39,523 nt of DNA from a candidate division SR1 bacterium (GCA_007115995.1 SKJI01000001.1:1-39523); one strand, 5' to 3'. Counted from the first letter of the stretch, positions 22,150 through 33,600 are shown. Translations and numbers: made by a program. Notes: generated from the letters alone by a model not told the origin.

Positions 22150-22902
22150 ATGAAAAAAATTACACAATCTCATATTCGATCTCTTCTTGTTACCTGCACT
22201 ATGCTCGCATGAATTTTATTCATATGACAGGCATATAAAGCAGCCGATACTGTTGAGAATGGTGACACTTACAATAATGGACAGATTTCTTTTACAATCC
22301 AACAAGCACAATGAATATGTGATAATGTAAATGAAATTCCAGTCAGCGAGTGTCAAGCTTTGATTGAACTCTATCAAGCTACTCTATGAGAAGAACGAAC
22401 CAATAATCATAGACGATTATCAAATAATTTACCATGTAGCCGAAGATGAATAAGTTGCACAGATAACCATGTCGTAGCAGTTAGTCTTTCCAATAACAAT
22501 CTTCAAGGCATACTTCCTAATGACCTATGAGCACTTACGCACCTCAGAGCATTATATCTTTCAAAAAATAATCTGAGCTGATCAATTCCAGTGTCACTAT
22601 TAGAACTTGCTCATATACAACATCTAGAACTCTCAAAAAACAATCTTACTGGACCAATTCCTGCAAGCATCTGATCTCTTTGAGCAGCAATGGATTCAGT
22701 AGCAGTTTTTCTAGATGATAACCTGTTCTGTGACAAACTACCAAGCGCCATCGCTACAAATAATAACCTCACCCACCTAGTAGTAGCATACAATAATCTT
22801 ATGCTCAATGAAGAAAACTATACACAGCAAGAACGAGATTATATTACTATGTTACTTAATCAGCAACAAATCACTACACAAAATCCACAATCTTGTAGTT
22901 AA
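22150..22902 (+). CDS. Secreted plant-type leucine-rich repeat protein, 250 aa
   Basis: Signal peptide (about 1-32), then an LRR N-terminal cap. With CGA as Trp at residues 83, 89 and 98 the cap reads E-E-W-T-N-N-H-R-W-L-S and P-C-S-W-R-G-I-S-C, the classic W-x-x-x-x-x-W and C-x-W-x-G-V-x-C pattern of LRR receptor-type proteins. Repeats follow with L-S-x-N-N-L-x-G-x-I-P spacing (about 108-200), then a C-terminal cap. It probably binds proteins outside the cell. The gene's TAA (22900-22902) is the first part of a MITE-like repeat, so its end may have been set by that insertion. Its neighbour is the subtilase, also secreted. Confidence 0.9.
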
Positions 22903-22968
22903 GGAAGATCTGAAAAAGGGAGAAAATTTTATGAAATGAAATTTCCTCCGCATGAAGAGCTTCCTTAA
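22900..22968 (+). mobile_element. Short MITE-like palindromic repeat
   Basis: 69 bp beginning TAAGGAAGATCTGAAAAAGG and ending AGAGCTTCCTTA. It matches only the first hairpin module of the longer copies, so it is an internally shortened member. Its first three bases form the stop codon of the LRR gene. Confidence 0.75.
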
Positions 22969-23001
22969 AAAATAGCGATTATGGTACAAATATATTTTTA
23001 C

Positions 23002-24090
23002 TTACCATTGATATTCAGGTTTTTCTTTCTGTGACTTTTTATTATTGAACGTAATGTGTAGAAGTTTTTTTTGGATATATTGTCAAATTTTATGGATAAT
23101 TGCTTGCTTTTGTGTAGGATCCTGTTTTATAAGACCACGCAAAGACTTATAATCAACTGGATCTCGATCTATATTTTTTATAAGAAGATCATTTTGAGCC
23201 TTTTTCGAACATTCCTCACTACAAAATCCTAAATGCTTACGATATGCATTTTGATCAGCTATAATTCTAGCATTACACGGACTATAACGACAATTTTCAC
23301 AATTATTAGTTGTTTCACCAGTAAAAATACAAGTACCAATTGGCTTATTAGTATGCTCATCACCGATATCACAACTTACTCTTCAATCAAAGGTATATAA
23401 ATTTCATAACCGGTTTCCATCGTTATACGTGTTAGTATATTTAACTACTCATCAATCTAAACCATAAAAATTATCAACTCACTGTTCATGGAGCAATGCA
23501 GAGAGTTTTTCACACCTAATTCATCATGTACAGTACATCAACACGTTTTTTCATGAGAGTTTTTCTTTATATGCATCAAGAAGATCTTGCACCTCTCTAA
23601 AATTAACTGTTCATGCTGGAATAGCTCATTTAAAATGTCATAACTTCCACTCGTAATCATTACGCATATCTAAAATTTCTCGATTGTCGTCTCAAGAATC
23701 AAGAATTTCTTTGAACGCATCGACAGATAAAATCTTATTTGCTTGAAGAATTTTTTCTTGGGAAACTTGCACTCATAATGCTACAATTTCTGAACGATAT
23801 TTTACTATCATCTTTTCAAATTGATGCTCTGTGACAGTTGTTATTTTTTCTTGAATTTGCTCGTCTAGATCATCAAAGTATGGATTATTCTTGAGAAAAA
23901 GCATATACGCATCAAACTGTCATTTATTGCAGCTCATAGTTGCACTAATTCCTTCTTCACCAATATAAATACGTCATTTCATCCCAATATCAGAACAAAA
24001 AATTTTATGATCAGCAACTTGCTGTTTGGGATCCTTTATTGAAACAAATTTATAGAATGTTAATAAATAATATGTTGGGGTATGTCTCAT
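23002..24090 (-). CDS. trhO: tRNA uridine(34) hydroxylase, rhodanese-type
   Basis: A 362-residue TrhO (YceA) that makes 5-hydroxyuridine at the tRNA wobble position. The N-terminal part has G-R-I-Y-I-G-E-E-G-I-S-A-T. The rhodanese domain has I-L-D-M-R-N-D-Y-E-W-K-L-G-H-F-K-G-A-I-P and the active loop M-Y-C-T-G-G-I-R-C-E-K with its Cys. The C-terminal Cys-rich part (C-E-N-C-R-Y-S-P-C-N and F-C-S-E-E-C) may bind a metal. G-G in the active loop is TGA-TGA. It starts 28 bases after frr on the same strand, so the two probably share a transcript. Confidence 0.93.
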
Positions 24091-24118
24091 AGAGTATATT
24101 TTACAAAGGATAAACTTA

Positions 24119-24676
24119 TTATACTTTCATAACTTCAGCAGACTTCTGTTTTACTAAATCATCTATAATATCGTTATATTTTTTTACTATATCATCAATT
24201 TCTTGTTCATCTGCTTTTTTTTGGTCTTCTGATATTTCTTCATTTTTATACAAAGTTTCAATATGTTTACGTGCATCATGCCTTTTATTTCTCAATGCAA
24301 TTTTTGCATCTTCACCATCACTAGAAACTACTTTTGTAAGTTCCTTTCTTCTTTCTTGAGTCAATGGTGGTATTTTTATCATGAGATAGTCTCATTGGTT
24401 TTGAGGTGTCAATCATAATTGAGCATCATAAATTGCCTTTTCAATATCTGCAAGTGTTGATTTATCTCGTGGCTCGATTTTTAACGTTTGCGCATCCATA
24501 GTTGATATATTTGCAACCTGATTTAATTTTTGATCCATTCATCGTGATTTTACAAAAACATGTACTTCTTCTACCAGTCATGTTGATGCTCTTCAGAGCT
24601 GCAAACGCAGAAATGATTGTTGTAAATGATCAAGAATTTTTTTACACTCATGATTGAGATCAGCAATTTGTAGCAT
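24119..24676 (-). CDS. frr: Ribosome recycling factor
   Basis: A 185-residue RRF, the usual length, which with EF-G splits the ribosome after termination. Recognisable are I-P-P-L-T-Q-E-R-R-K-E-L, A-K-I-A-L-R-N-K-R-H-D-A and the long helical hairpin ending L-V-K-Q-K-S-A-E-V-M. The N-terminal helix M-L-Q-I-A-D-L-N-H-E-C-K-K-I-L fixes the start at 24676. trhO follows, so translation and tRNA modification are coupled here by position. Confidence 0.95.
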
Positions 24677-24717
24677 AATAAATTTTTAAGAATAAAAATT
24701 ACTCTCTAATTATTTCA

Positions 24718-24873
24718 TAAGGAAAGACTGAAAAAGCGATAAAATTTGATGGAATTACACTTTCCCGGATGAAGACCTTCCTCAAGAAACCTCTTTTTAG
24801 ATATAATCGAGTAAATACAGTAATAGATTATTATTGCATACAATCGTTTAAACATAATTTTTCAGAGGTCCTC
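24718..24873 (+). mobile_element. MITE-like palindromic repeat, full copy
   Basis: About 156 bp. The left end TAAGGAAAGACTGAAAAA matches the other copies; the inner arms GAAGACCTTCCTCA and AGAAACCTCT are kept; the right end reads TTTTTCAGAGGTCC. It shares ATATAATCGAGTAAATACAGTAAT with the copy at 14234. Confidence 0.8.
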
Positions 24874-24950
24874 AAAACTATACGAATGTTTATTAAAACT
24901 TCCAGCTTATTCGTATAATTTCTTAAATCCACTTAATAATTACATTTCAG

Positions 24951-25015
24951 GAAAGTCTAAAAAAAGAAAAAAATCTCTTAAGACTATATTTTCTTTTTTT
25001 CAGTCCTTTCTTTTA
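24951..25015. repeat. A/T-rich inverted repeat
   Basis: Left arm AGGAAAGTCTAAAAAAAG and right arm TTTTTTTCAGTCCTTTCT are imperfect inverted copies and resemble the ends of the MITE-like family. It could also act as a terminator or be a decayed copy. Confidence 0.5.
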
Positions 25016-25221
25016 AGAAGTAAATCACATATTTTTTATAATTTGTAAAGTACAATATTATACGTAATTTTAGTACAAAACACGCTCATACCTTTATTTA
25101 TAAAGAGTTTGACAATTATTTATTGTGATATATAGAGGTTATCACGTTATTGCAAAATATTATTTTTTCTATACTATTTTAATCAACAAGTTCTTTTTAC
25201 AATTATTTACTTAGTACAATC

Positions 25222-26265
25222 ATGAAAAAAACATTAGGATTGATTCTTATCGTAGCAGTTTTATTTATTATGGTCCCATGATCATTTGCTCAGTCTGATA
25301 GTGATAGACAATTAGCTGAACTCCTCGCTGAAATGCAATGAACAGCGTGAGAAAATAATGAAGAAGAAGAAACACTTGAAGATATGTTCGAAGATTTAGA
25401 TAATTTTGATGATTTCAATTTAGAAGAATGAGAAGATCTCTCAGAAAATCAAGATGAGGAACATCTTGCTGCTGAAGCCATTCTTGATATGATTGAATGA
25501 AATAATTGGTCATTCGCTTGAACTCAAAGAACTGAAATTATAGATATAACTCCAACATCTATTACTATTGAAACTACTTCTGTACTCTTTGATGGAACAC
25601 CAGTTGATACATACCTCATTTCCTACTCAAACACAACTATTGCAGACCTATCAAATTTCCAAGATATCATGCTCAAAGAAGTTGAAGTTGAAGAGAGAAA
25701 TGGCGATATGGTCACAGTAATTCTTGATGATCTTGAACCAGAAACGCCATATTACTTTATAGTTTCTCCAGTTCATCCTACCGACCCTACTGCTGATGGA
25801 TTTAGTATGTGATCACAAGAAATAAATGTAACAACAGCAGCTATTGCACCAGAAATAACAAGTAATACTATCTTATTTCAAAACATATCACATACACAAG
25901 AAAGTAATCTTATTACTGTAACATGGACTCCAACTGATCTAGTAGAAAATTGACTTCTTGAAATTAGACATTCAGATGAAACAACGTTCACAAGAGTTGG
26001 TACAGTTTCAATGATTTCATGATCATACCCTATTAATGTTAGTCAGCCATGAAATTATTTCATAAAACTCCAATGAGTAGCAGATGATGGATCAGCGCTA
26101 TGAGCAGAACAAATTCATAATATCAAAGTAGAAGAATTTGAACAACCAGAAAATCCAGTACAAACTGCACCGCAAGTTTGACCTACAACAGATTTAATTA
26201 TGATGCTCTTTATTCTTGCATTTATAGTATATTTTGTCTACAGATTTAGAAAAGCTGAAAGATAA
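25222..26265 (+). CDS. Membrane-anchored surface protein with fibronectin type III-like domains, 347 aa
   Basis: Signal peptide (1-25, ending S-F-A-Q), an acidic Glu/Asp-rich stretch (30-95), and two beta-sandwich domains of FnIII type. The first (about 105-200) has I-T-P-T-S-I-T-I-E-T and L-E-P-E-T-P-Y-Y-F-I-V; the second (about 213-300) has L-I-T-V-T-W-T-P. A Pro/Gln linker then leads to a C-terminal membrane helix (L-I-M-M-L-F-I-L-A-F-I-V-Y-F-V) with a basic end. It is probably displayed on the cell surface. A terminator follows at once, so it is likely transcribed alone. Confidence 0.8.
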
Positions 26266-26285
26266 AAAATATCTATACTTTCTAC

Positions 26286-26319
26286 AAACATCATGCCTTC
26301 ATTGGTATGATGTTTTTTT
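26286..26319 (+). terminator. Rho-independent terminator of the FnIII gene
   Basis: AAACATCATGCC, short loop, GGTATGATGTTT and a run of seven T, starting 21 bases after the stop codon. Confidence 0.85.
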
Positions 26320-26381
26320 ATCGTGTCAAAAAAATCATTACAATATGATCAAAGTCCACTAAGTAACTAGTATTGATTATG

Positions 26382-27398
26382 TTAGCTATGCAAGGTAATA
26401 TTATTTGTTTTAAGCTCAATTGACTCTGGTTTGCTTTTCTCTGACCTAAATAATTCTGTAGCAAAGATTGCAATTTCAGAGTGCAATGGTTTTTCTTTGT
26501 ATTTATCTGTATGAAATAATGTTCAAAGTGGTACTATAAATCAATTTATGACCTTATTATATTGCTGTGTCAATACATCTAAGAAATATGGATTATCTAT
26601 AAGATTAGTTACTAAAAAAAGATCTGATCATTGCGATAAATACTGCTTCATCCAAGAGCTAATTTGATATGTATAAAACTCAAGTGATTCCATAATAAGC
26701 TTTTTGAGAATATGATTTTTTTCTACTGTTTCATATCATTCATACAAATACTGATCTATATTATTATCTTTGTAACAAGCACGCAGCAAACTTTCTCACA
26801 TGTTCACAGATTCAATACGAGAATAAAATCATTGATGCACAATATGCAAATCTACAGAGTTTTCATCAATAGTAATTATTGCTGCATCTTTCTTTTGTAA
26901 AACGGTATCAATATATTTTATAATATAATACGAAAGTGGGAGTAGTGTGAGCATATCACTCATCAAAAATTTACTTCCACAGACTTTTTTGATTGTGGTA
27001 ATAATATCATTTTTTGGTATAACAAACGAAAGATCAAAGCATAATGTTCATTGCTTACCTATTATTTGTTCTGTTTTTTGGTTATTTACCGTACAATTAT
27101 AACACTCATAATTACAATATGTTGTCTCAATTCCATCTTTCCTCGAAATATATGACAACTTTTCCTGCACGATCGCTTTATAATCGTTTATAGTAAACTT
27201 CTCACGACTTGTGAGTGTAATTGTAAAAGTATAATAAAAAAAATTTTTTTCTTTCAACAAAAAACATGCACGAGACTGTAGCTTTTTTGAGGCAATCAAC
27301 GCAGTATCTATCCCATTAAAAAAACGATGCTTAGTAAGTGATGTAGTACTAAATTGATAATACTCAACAGTTGTATCTTTTTGGGCAAAAATTATCAT
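26382..27398 (-). CDS. Putative actin-like ATPase (FtsA/PilM type), 338 aa
   Basis: ATG 27398 to TAA 26382-26384. The frame is clear but similarity is low. The layout resembles FtsA/PilM: an early domain with D-Y-K-A-I-V-Q-E-K, a middle I-P-K-N-D-I-I-T-T-I-K-K-V, then L-L-P-L-S-Y-Y-I-I and the phosphate-loop-like I-I-T-I-D-E-N-S-V-D-L-H-I-V. The glycines of the standard phosphate loop are missing, so ATP binding is doubtful. Its first bases overlap the uvrB stop by 7 (ATGATAA), so the two are translationally coupled. Alternatives are an unknown protein that works with the truncated UvrB, or a diverged cell-division factor. Confidence 0.4.
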
Positions 27399-28855
27399 TT
27401 TTCATTAAATCAGTGAGACAAAACTTTCTCATATGGTCACACATATTCTTGTAAGTGTGGAGCGTGTTCTAACAGACGTTCCAGTGATGTTTCCAATGAC
27501 TCATATGACCCAGATTTTGGATAGACATAGGTCAATGGATCAAGTAATCATGTTGGTCTTATTACTTGTTGAACAATCTTTTGTGCATGATCTATCTCAT
27601 ACTGTGCAGGCGTTGCAGACACAAATAAGGTTTTTACATTTGATTTTATATGTTCATTGACTGCAGTATGTACTTGATTCTGCTCTGGAGTCTTCCATCA
27701 TAGAATGACTTCTAATTCTTCAAAATTCATTGGTCTGTGATGCAAAGCAGAAGGTAATCTAAATCCATGATCTACTAACACATTTTTTCTTGATAGATCA
27801 CCTCTTGGCATTGCTCTCAATTGCGGAATTGTCATATGTGACTCATCAACAATAACCAAACAATCATCAGGAAAATAATCAAATAATGTATTTGGTGTTG
27901 CTCAATCAAGTCTTCACTCAAAATAAGGTGAATAATTTTCTATTCAATTAACAAATCAGGTTTCTTTAATCATTTTCATATCATATGTAACTCTTTTTTT
28001 GAGCCTTTGCGCTTCTACAAGAAAGTTATGCTTTTCAAACCATGCCACTTTTTCCTCCATCTCTGCATAAATAGCTTGAATTATTTCACTTACATCATCC
28101 ATATTTTGTAAAAATTGACTCGCAGGTCGAATCACAATATGTTCACGATCTGATAATGTCTGATACGTAAGCGCATCTTTTACTTGAATAAGTTCAAGTG
28201 TTGTATCATTAAAAATCAATCTAAATAATACCTTTTCGGTACTAGAATAAATATCAACAGTTTCTCACTGAATATCAAACATTCATTGTTCTACACTTGT
28301 ATGTACTGGCTTGTATTGCATTATAATCAATTGCTTTTTGAGCTCTTCAAAATCATAATCTTTTCATACTGATAAGCTTACATTATTCTTATCAAAATAC
28401 TCTTTGGATCATAATCAATAGAGAGAAGAAACAGATGATACAACAATTGAGTCAGGTCTTGTAAGTAAAGACGCCATCGTGGAAAGTCTATACATTTCTA
28501 TCTCTTTATTGATGGTTGCTTCTTTTTCTATATAGGTTCATTTTTCTGGTAAGTAACTCTCTGGCTGATAATAATCAAAATATGAAACAAAATAATGCAC
28601 TGCGTTATTTGGGAAAAAATGCTTAAATTCAGTCGCCAATTGTGCAGCAAGCGTTTTATTATGTGAAAGGATCAACGTTGGCTTTTGTAGTTGTTGTATA
28701 ACGTTGGCCATTGTAAATGTTTTTCATGTTCAAGTCGCTCAAAGCAATGTTACCTGATCACTTTTTGCTGATCATCAAAACTGCTCAACAATACTCGAAA
28801 TTGCAGCTGGCTGATCTCATGCAGGTGAAAAGTTACTTTGGATAGCAAATTTCAT
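27392..28855 (-). CDS. uvrB: UvrB-like excision repair protein lacking the C-terminal helicase half
   Basis: 487 residues against about 660 in normal UvrB. Kept: N-F-S-P-A-G-D-Q-P-A-A-I, motif I G-A-T-G-T-G-K-T (39-46), [10 protein letters not shown], the beta-hairpin [12 protein letters not shown], motif II D-E-S-H (337-340), S-A-T-P near 411-416 and R-P-T-G-L-L-D-P. Missing: helicase motifs IV to VI, including the usual L-L-R-E-G-L-D-I-P, and the UVR tail that binds UvrC. After L-L-D-P the last 50 residues resemble nothing known. No second fragment follows, because the next gene overlaps the stop. CGA codes an aromatic position in V-I-x-P-A-S. It may be a decayed gene or a specialised form. 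Confidence 0.85.
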
Positions 28856-28912
28856 ACCTAGAAGTATACAAATTCTTTATGCTAATAAAAGTACAAAAAT
28901 CTGAGATAAATT

Positions 28913-28941
28913 TTGCATTTTTTCTTGTTTACCCATATAAT
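28913..28941 (+). promoter_or_regulatory. Promoter of the PKD surface protein gene
   Basis: TTGCAT (28913-28918), 17-base spacer, TATAAT (28936-28941). It lies downstream of an in-frame ATG at 28879 and so argues against that start. Confidence 0.55.
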
Positions 28942-28977
28942 TATGTCGTAAAGTCTTTATTTTTTGCTCAAAAAATA

Positions 28978-31900
28978 GTGCACGTACTTCAACGATCTGC
29001 AGTCAAACAGCTTATTATACTCTGATGCATACTCCTTGGGTCATTTTTAGCACTGCTATTACCTTCACAGGCATATGCTCAATCATCTCTTCCTGATGAA
29101 TTTTTTCCAAATTATCAAATTGCAGATGAGTATGAAAGATTACTTGATTATTTTATTGATATTGAAGCAGCAGCAAGAGTATGAACTGAACTTGAGGCAA
29201 GCATGTTTAGAGATATAAATAATATTTTTCGTCAAGTTTTTACATATTTTCCTAGATCCAGCAGTAATGAAATAGTATATCGTCAATGTATTTTGATTAG
29301 TGATGACCTTGCAAACTGATTTACAAGAGCAAAATATAATACCTTTAGAAATAGATGTTTTGAGTCACTAGGAACAATTATTAGAGATATAAATACACGT
29401 TATACTGTTAATGCAAAAATTACTGCTAATCCCAGAAGATGATCATCTCCGCTCAATGTGACATTTGATGCTAGAGACTCATTAGATCCTTCAAATGACA
29501 CAATCCCTTCATCAAATTTTTATTGGTGGTATAGAGATGTTTTTGGGGTTAATCAACCAATTTGAAGATGACCAGTTGTTAATTATACATTTACAGAGCC
29601 TGGAAATCATATCGTACATCTGACGGTGAGAAGTTCAAATAATTTCTCAGAATGAATTTTTGACTGACAAGATTCAATACAAATTAATGTGGCACCCAAA
29701 GCTGCGAATATGGTAGTATTCATAAATTGACAACGTGCAGAAACCACAAGAATGCTAAAAATTTGAAGTCAAGATGCTAATAATGGTATTTTAATAGATT
29801 GAACTGCTACAGTCCCACTATGAGCAAGAACTATTGTCAATCATAAACGAACAATTAGATGATTATGAGAATTTAGATTTGAAGATATTACTACATGAGA
29901 ATGAGCACCAAGACAGTTTTTATTTAATTTTCCACGTAATTGACTCTATACTGTAGAGCTTGAAGTAATCGATAATGAATGAAATAGAATCACTGAAAGA
30001 TACAACATTTCAGTGTCAGATCCTGTTGCAAACATTAGACAAAAACCAGAAAGATGAACAACATGAACAGAATTTACATTTGACTGATCATCATCATATT
30101 CAATAACATCTAGAATAAGAACATATCAACGAACTATTATTGATCCAAATTGAAGACAAATTGAGTCAATAAATGCTAGAGAAATCAGAAGAAGATTTGC
30201 TATTCCTTGAACATATACGATCAATCTCACAACAACTGACGAACAAGGTAATAGTAGTATTGATACTAAGCAAATAGATGTATGATCATCACCGCCTATT
30301 CCAGCACTAGTGATTAGTCCACAATCAGAACGAAAGCATCCATCACAATTTATACTAGATGCAACATGAACCTTTGATGAAGATGTTAGAGCATGACACG
30401 ATTCACTGACTTATTCATGGTCATTTTCCAACAATAACAATGTCAATATTGATGAGATACTAGAAAATGATGAAAGTAAAATCACCGTCAGTATGGAAGA
30501 ACCTGGTAGCTACAGAGTTAAACTCCTTGTAGAAGATAGATATTGAGAAAGAGCTGAAATAGAAAGGGAGATCACAGTAGTGTCTACGCTTAGACCAAAT
30601 ATTGCAATCAATCCTTGAGTATGAGTTCGATGAGAAGAAATAGAGTTTTTGGCACAAGTAAATAAAACTATAGCTTTTTATCAGCGAGATTTTGGAGATT
30701 GAAAAACACAACAAACGAGAGAGCCAAGAGTAACACACACATATGAAAAATCATGAAGATATATGGTAACATTAGAAGTTATTACACAAGATTGAGAAGA
30801 AAATGAAATTAAGAGATCAGTATTTATGTGACAAAAAGACTTCCCAGTGCCAGCATATTCAGTAAGAGCATCATGAAATACAGAATTAAGACCAGAAACT
30901 ACCTGTACAGATAGCGACTGAGAAGTACATCAAGCATATCAAACTGAAAGATATCAAAATATAACACTTGATGCAACAAGATCAACAAATGCACAATGAA
31001 ACAATAATAATTTACGTATTTCATTTCATCCAAGAAACGATCAAGTATATAATACCTCAGTACTCAGTTACTCATTTCCAGAACTCTGATGTACGAGTAT
31101 TGATTTGTTTGTAGAAGATAGAGGTATTGGAAAAACAGAACAACAAACTATTCGATTTGAAGTGACTAATGCTCTTCCTACACTGCAAAATCTTACACTC
31201 ACATTTCCACAGTCAACATGAACCAATCCTGTATGAATCTGATCAAATCCTGTATGATTTGAAGAAGCACAAGATGTTTTTGCAAACGCCTCGATCATAG
31301 TAAGACTACAAGCAAGATGAGCACGTGATCCTGATGGATTTATTTCTCATTTTAGATGGTATTATTATCCAAGTCATGATCCGATGAGAAGAAAATGATT
31401 TAGAATAACGCCAGGTGATGTACCATTTACTACATTTGTTATACCAAAACCAATGCATGCAACGGAGTATGCATTTGCAGTAGAAATGATAGATAATGAC
31501 AACGGAAGAGTATCAAGTGAAGAAATAGTATGAAAATGACCTATTGTATTCTTCCCACCTGAAGAAGATAGTCTCGATATTCCTATTGTAACATTGACAG
31601 CAAATAGACTTACTGCAAGAGTTTGAGAAGAAATAACCTTTTCTACAAACTCATATGTTCTCTCTGACAATCCAGATTTTGAAGCGACAAGATATTTTAA
31701 GTATGATTTCAATGGAGATGGTATATATGAGATACCTTCAACAAGACAAGATTCAGTAACATATGCATTTACTCAACCTTGAACATATAGAGCAAGAGCA
31801 AGTGTATTTTTTAGATGACGCGCATGAGTCGGTACTACAGACACAATCACTATTCTCAGATGATTAAGACCACATTATGAAGTAGCAACATTTGGAACAA

Positions 31901-33192
31901 CAGCATTGGTAAGAGATTTTAGTGATTGAGATATTATTGCATCAAGATTTTGTATGGATATCAATGCTTGCGATCTTCAGTCATGATCATGAACTGTTCA
32001 AAACAAGGAAGTATTTATCTATGAATATCCTGGACCATGAAGATTTCTTTCAAGAATTGATCTTGTTGATCAATATGCCAATGAACAACGCTGACAAAGA
32101 TTTGTTGATATAGAAACAACAGATGAAGAGTTTGGTATTCTTTCGATACCAGAAGCAAAACCTAATCCAGAATGATGATTTACTATATCTGTATCACAAG
32201 CAATGCGTGATATTAGCATCTATCCAGTTTGGAAATGATCAGGCAACTGTTTTATAGACCTTGATATAACTCGTGACTCAAACTGAGACTGAGATCCCCT
32301 ACGAGATCAAGATATCTTATGTAATGAGTTATCAACAGTACAATTATTCCCAAATGATACGCAACAAATTTGAAGAATCTACTATGTTGCATGATGATCT
32401 ATTCAAGAAGTTCCTCTTATTTTTGATTTTTTTGATTTTGAACCCGATATTAATCCAGAACGAGATCGAGCAAGAGAAAAAATCGAGGCATTACTTGATG
32501 ATATTGCTCGTATCAGCCCAGCACCACAATGAATGAGGTACTATCAAGACCTCCTCATCAATTTAAGGGCATCATTGTGAGAAACATTTGAAATGAACTC
32601 AATAATTGCACAGCTACTAGATTATATCAATCAAAATAGAACATTACTCCCCACATCACATGAAGATGATTTAAGAGTGTTTCTTGCGTCACTTGCAAGC
32701 AATGAAGTAAGAGCTGTTTTTGGTGCAACTCCTTATGAGCTTGCAAAAGGTGAAGTACTAGCATGGTTTTGAGAGTGAGATCAAAGAACACTCATGTGAT
32801 ATTTTAATGATTTTGAGTCTGCATGATGAAATAGAGATGCCATGAAAAACGCTATCGATAAAATATATACCTATGCTGCTGAAAGTGCTCAACAATGAGT
32901 TATAGATATGGTAGATTTTAATTATATCACTGTACAGCTCTGCGATATTGTGAGAGAGTTTGAGCTACCATCACAAAGTTGTGGAACTCTAGTTGAAATA
33001 CCAGAAGAACTAACTGCAGAAAGAGAATCAAGAGAAAGAAGTGGAATAATGAGAGTCATTCTAAGAATTTTATTACGAGTGATAATTCTCTGAGTGTTAA
33101 TTTTTTGAGCTATTGTTGTTATTTTTGCAATCAAAGCTAAAAAGCAAAATGCTGCAAATAATGAACAAGAAGCTAATGAAAAGAATACATAA
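28978..33192 (+). CDS. Giant membrane-anchored PKD-domain surface protein, 1404 aa
   Basis: GTG 28978 chosen: it follows the promoter and begins directly with a signal peptide (about 1-34, ending P-S-Q-A-Y-A-Q-S). At least five PKD-like domains are visible, near residues 146-235, 352-427, 443-535, 539-615 and 871-958. Typical pieces are F-T-E-P-G-N-H-I-V-H-L, F-G-D-G-K-T-Q (the G in D-G is TGA) and F-T-Q-P-G-T-Y-R. CGA before T-I-I-D-P gives Y-Q-W, the usual PKD Trp. A helical region follows, and a membrane helix at about 1355-1391 with a basic tail; a CGA there fits Trp better than Arg. It probably mediates adhesion on the outside. Divergent from uvrB. Confidence 0.88.
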
Positions 33193-33208
33193 TAAAGTCT
33201 ACAAAAAT

Positions 33209-33236
33209 TTGACAAAAACAAATATTGCAATATAAT
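33209..33236 (+). promoter_or_regulatory. Promoter of the putative non-coding RNA
   Basis: TTGACA (33209-33214), 16-base spacer, TATAAT (33231-33236). The next stop-free frame of useful length is 700 bases away, so it most likely drives an RNA. Confidence 0.7.
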
Positions 33237-33242
33237 AATATT

Positions 33243-33600
33243 GTTCAAGAAGATCATTACAACATATACATGGGTTACTTTTCTGGGAAACCTTCCATCC
33301 CCTCCAAACCGAGAAGGTAGTTGTCTATACTTATCACAAACACTAAACAAAAACAAAAATAGTCGAAAAAAACGACTTAATAAACAAATACAATCCGTAT
33401 TTAATTAGATAAAGATAAGAATAGAAATTACATAAAAAAAGGTAGCCCATAATTGTGGGTAGACTTATGCAAAGGATTGTTATCCAGCATACACACCCGC
33501 AATCATACCTACACGGAAGGGATTATACAATCTAGGTATTTAGAATGATGAAAGCATCATTCAAAAGACATACTGGTCTATTCAGTATGTCTTTTTTTTT
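33243..33600 (+). ncRNA. Putative structured non-coding RNA, about 350 nt
   Basis: It has its own promoter and terminator and no ORF longer than 17 codons. Helices: 33271-33320, TACTTTTC against GAGAAGGTA; AGTCG/CGACT (33361-33377); CCCA/TGGG (33446-33459); GAATGATG/CATCATTC (33543-33562). GATTGT (33475-33480) pairs with ACAATC (33527-33532), while ATACCTA (33505-33511) in its loop pairs with TAGGTAT (33533-33539), which is an H-type pseudoknot. There is no T-arm or encoded CCA as in tmRNA, no GGAAAGTCC core of RNase P and no SRP GGAA/GNAR loop that I can place. The class is unknown. Confidence 0.6.
33565..33600 (+). terminator. Rho-independent terminator of the putative RNA
   Basis: AAGACATACTG (33565-33575), 7-base loop, CAGTATGTCTT (33583-33593), T-run to 33600. 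An 11-bp perfect stem. Confidence 0.92.

Larger units (their letters stand above)
24677..25221. other. Intergenic region with two palindromic elements
   Basis: 545 bases without a credible gene. Contents: the MITE-like copy 24718-24873; a poly-A/T hairpin near 24951-25013 (AGGAAAGTCTAAAAAAAG against TTTTTTTCAGTCCTTTCT), perhaps a diverged relative; and TTGACA at 25110-25115 with a TATAGA-like box 16 bases on, a possible promoter for the gene at 25222 with a leader of about 80 bases. Confidence 0.6.

Noticed and set aside
28879-28977. Upstream ATG start for the PKD protein
   Set aside because: It lies before the predicted promoter and would put about 33 residues before the signal peptide.
33270-33320. 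17-codon ORF at the start of the putative RNA
   Set aside because: Too short, uses GGT/GGG for Gly unlike the genes here, and overlaps a good RNA helix.
33243-33600. tmRNA or RNase P RNA
   Set aside because: The length fits, but there is no tRNA-like end, no T-arm, no tag frame and no RNase P core motif on either strand.
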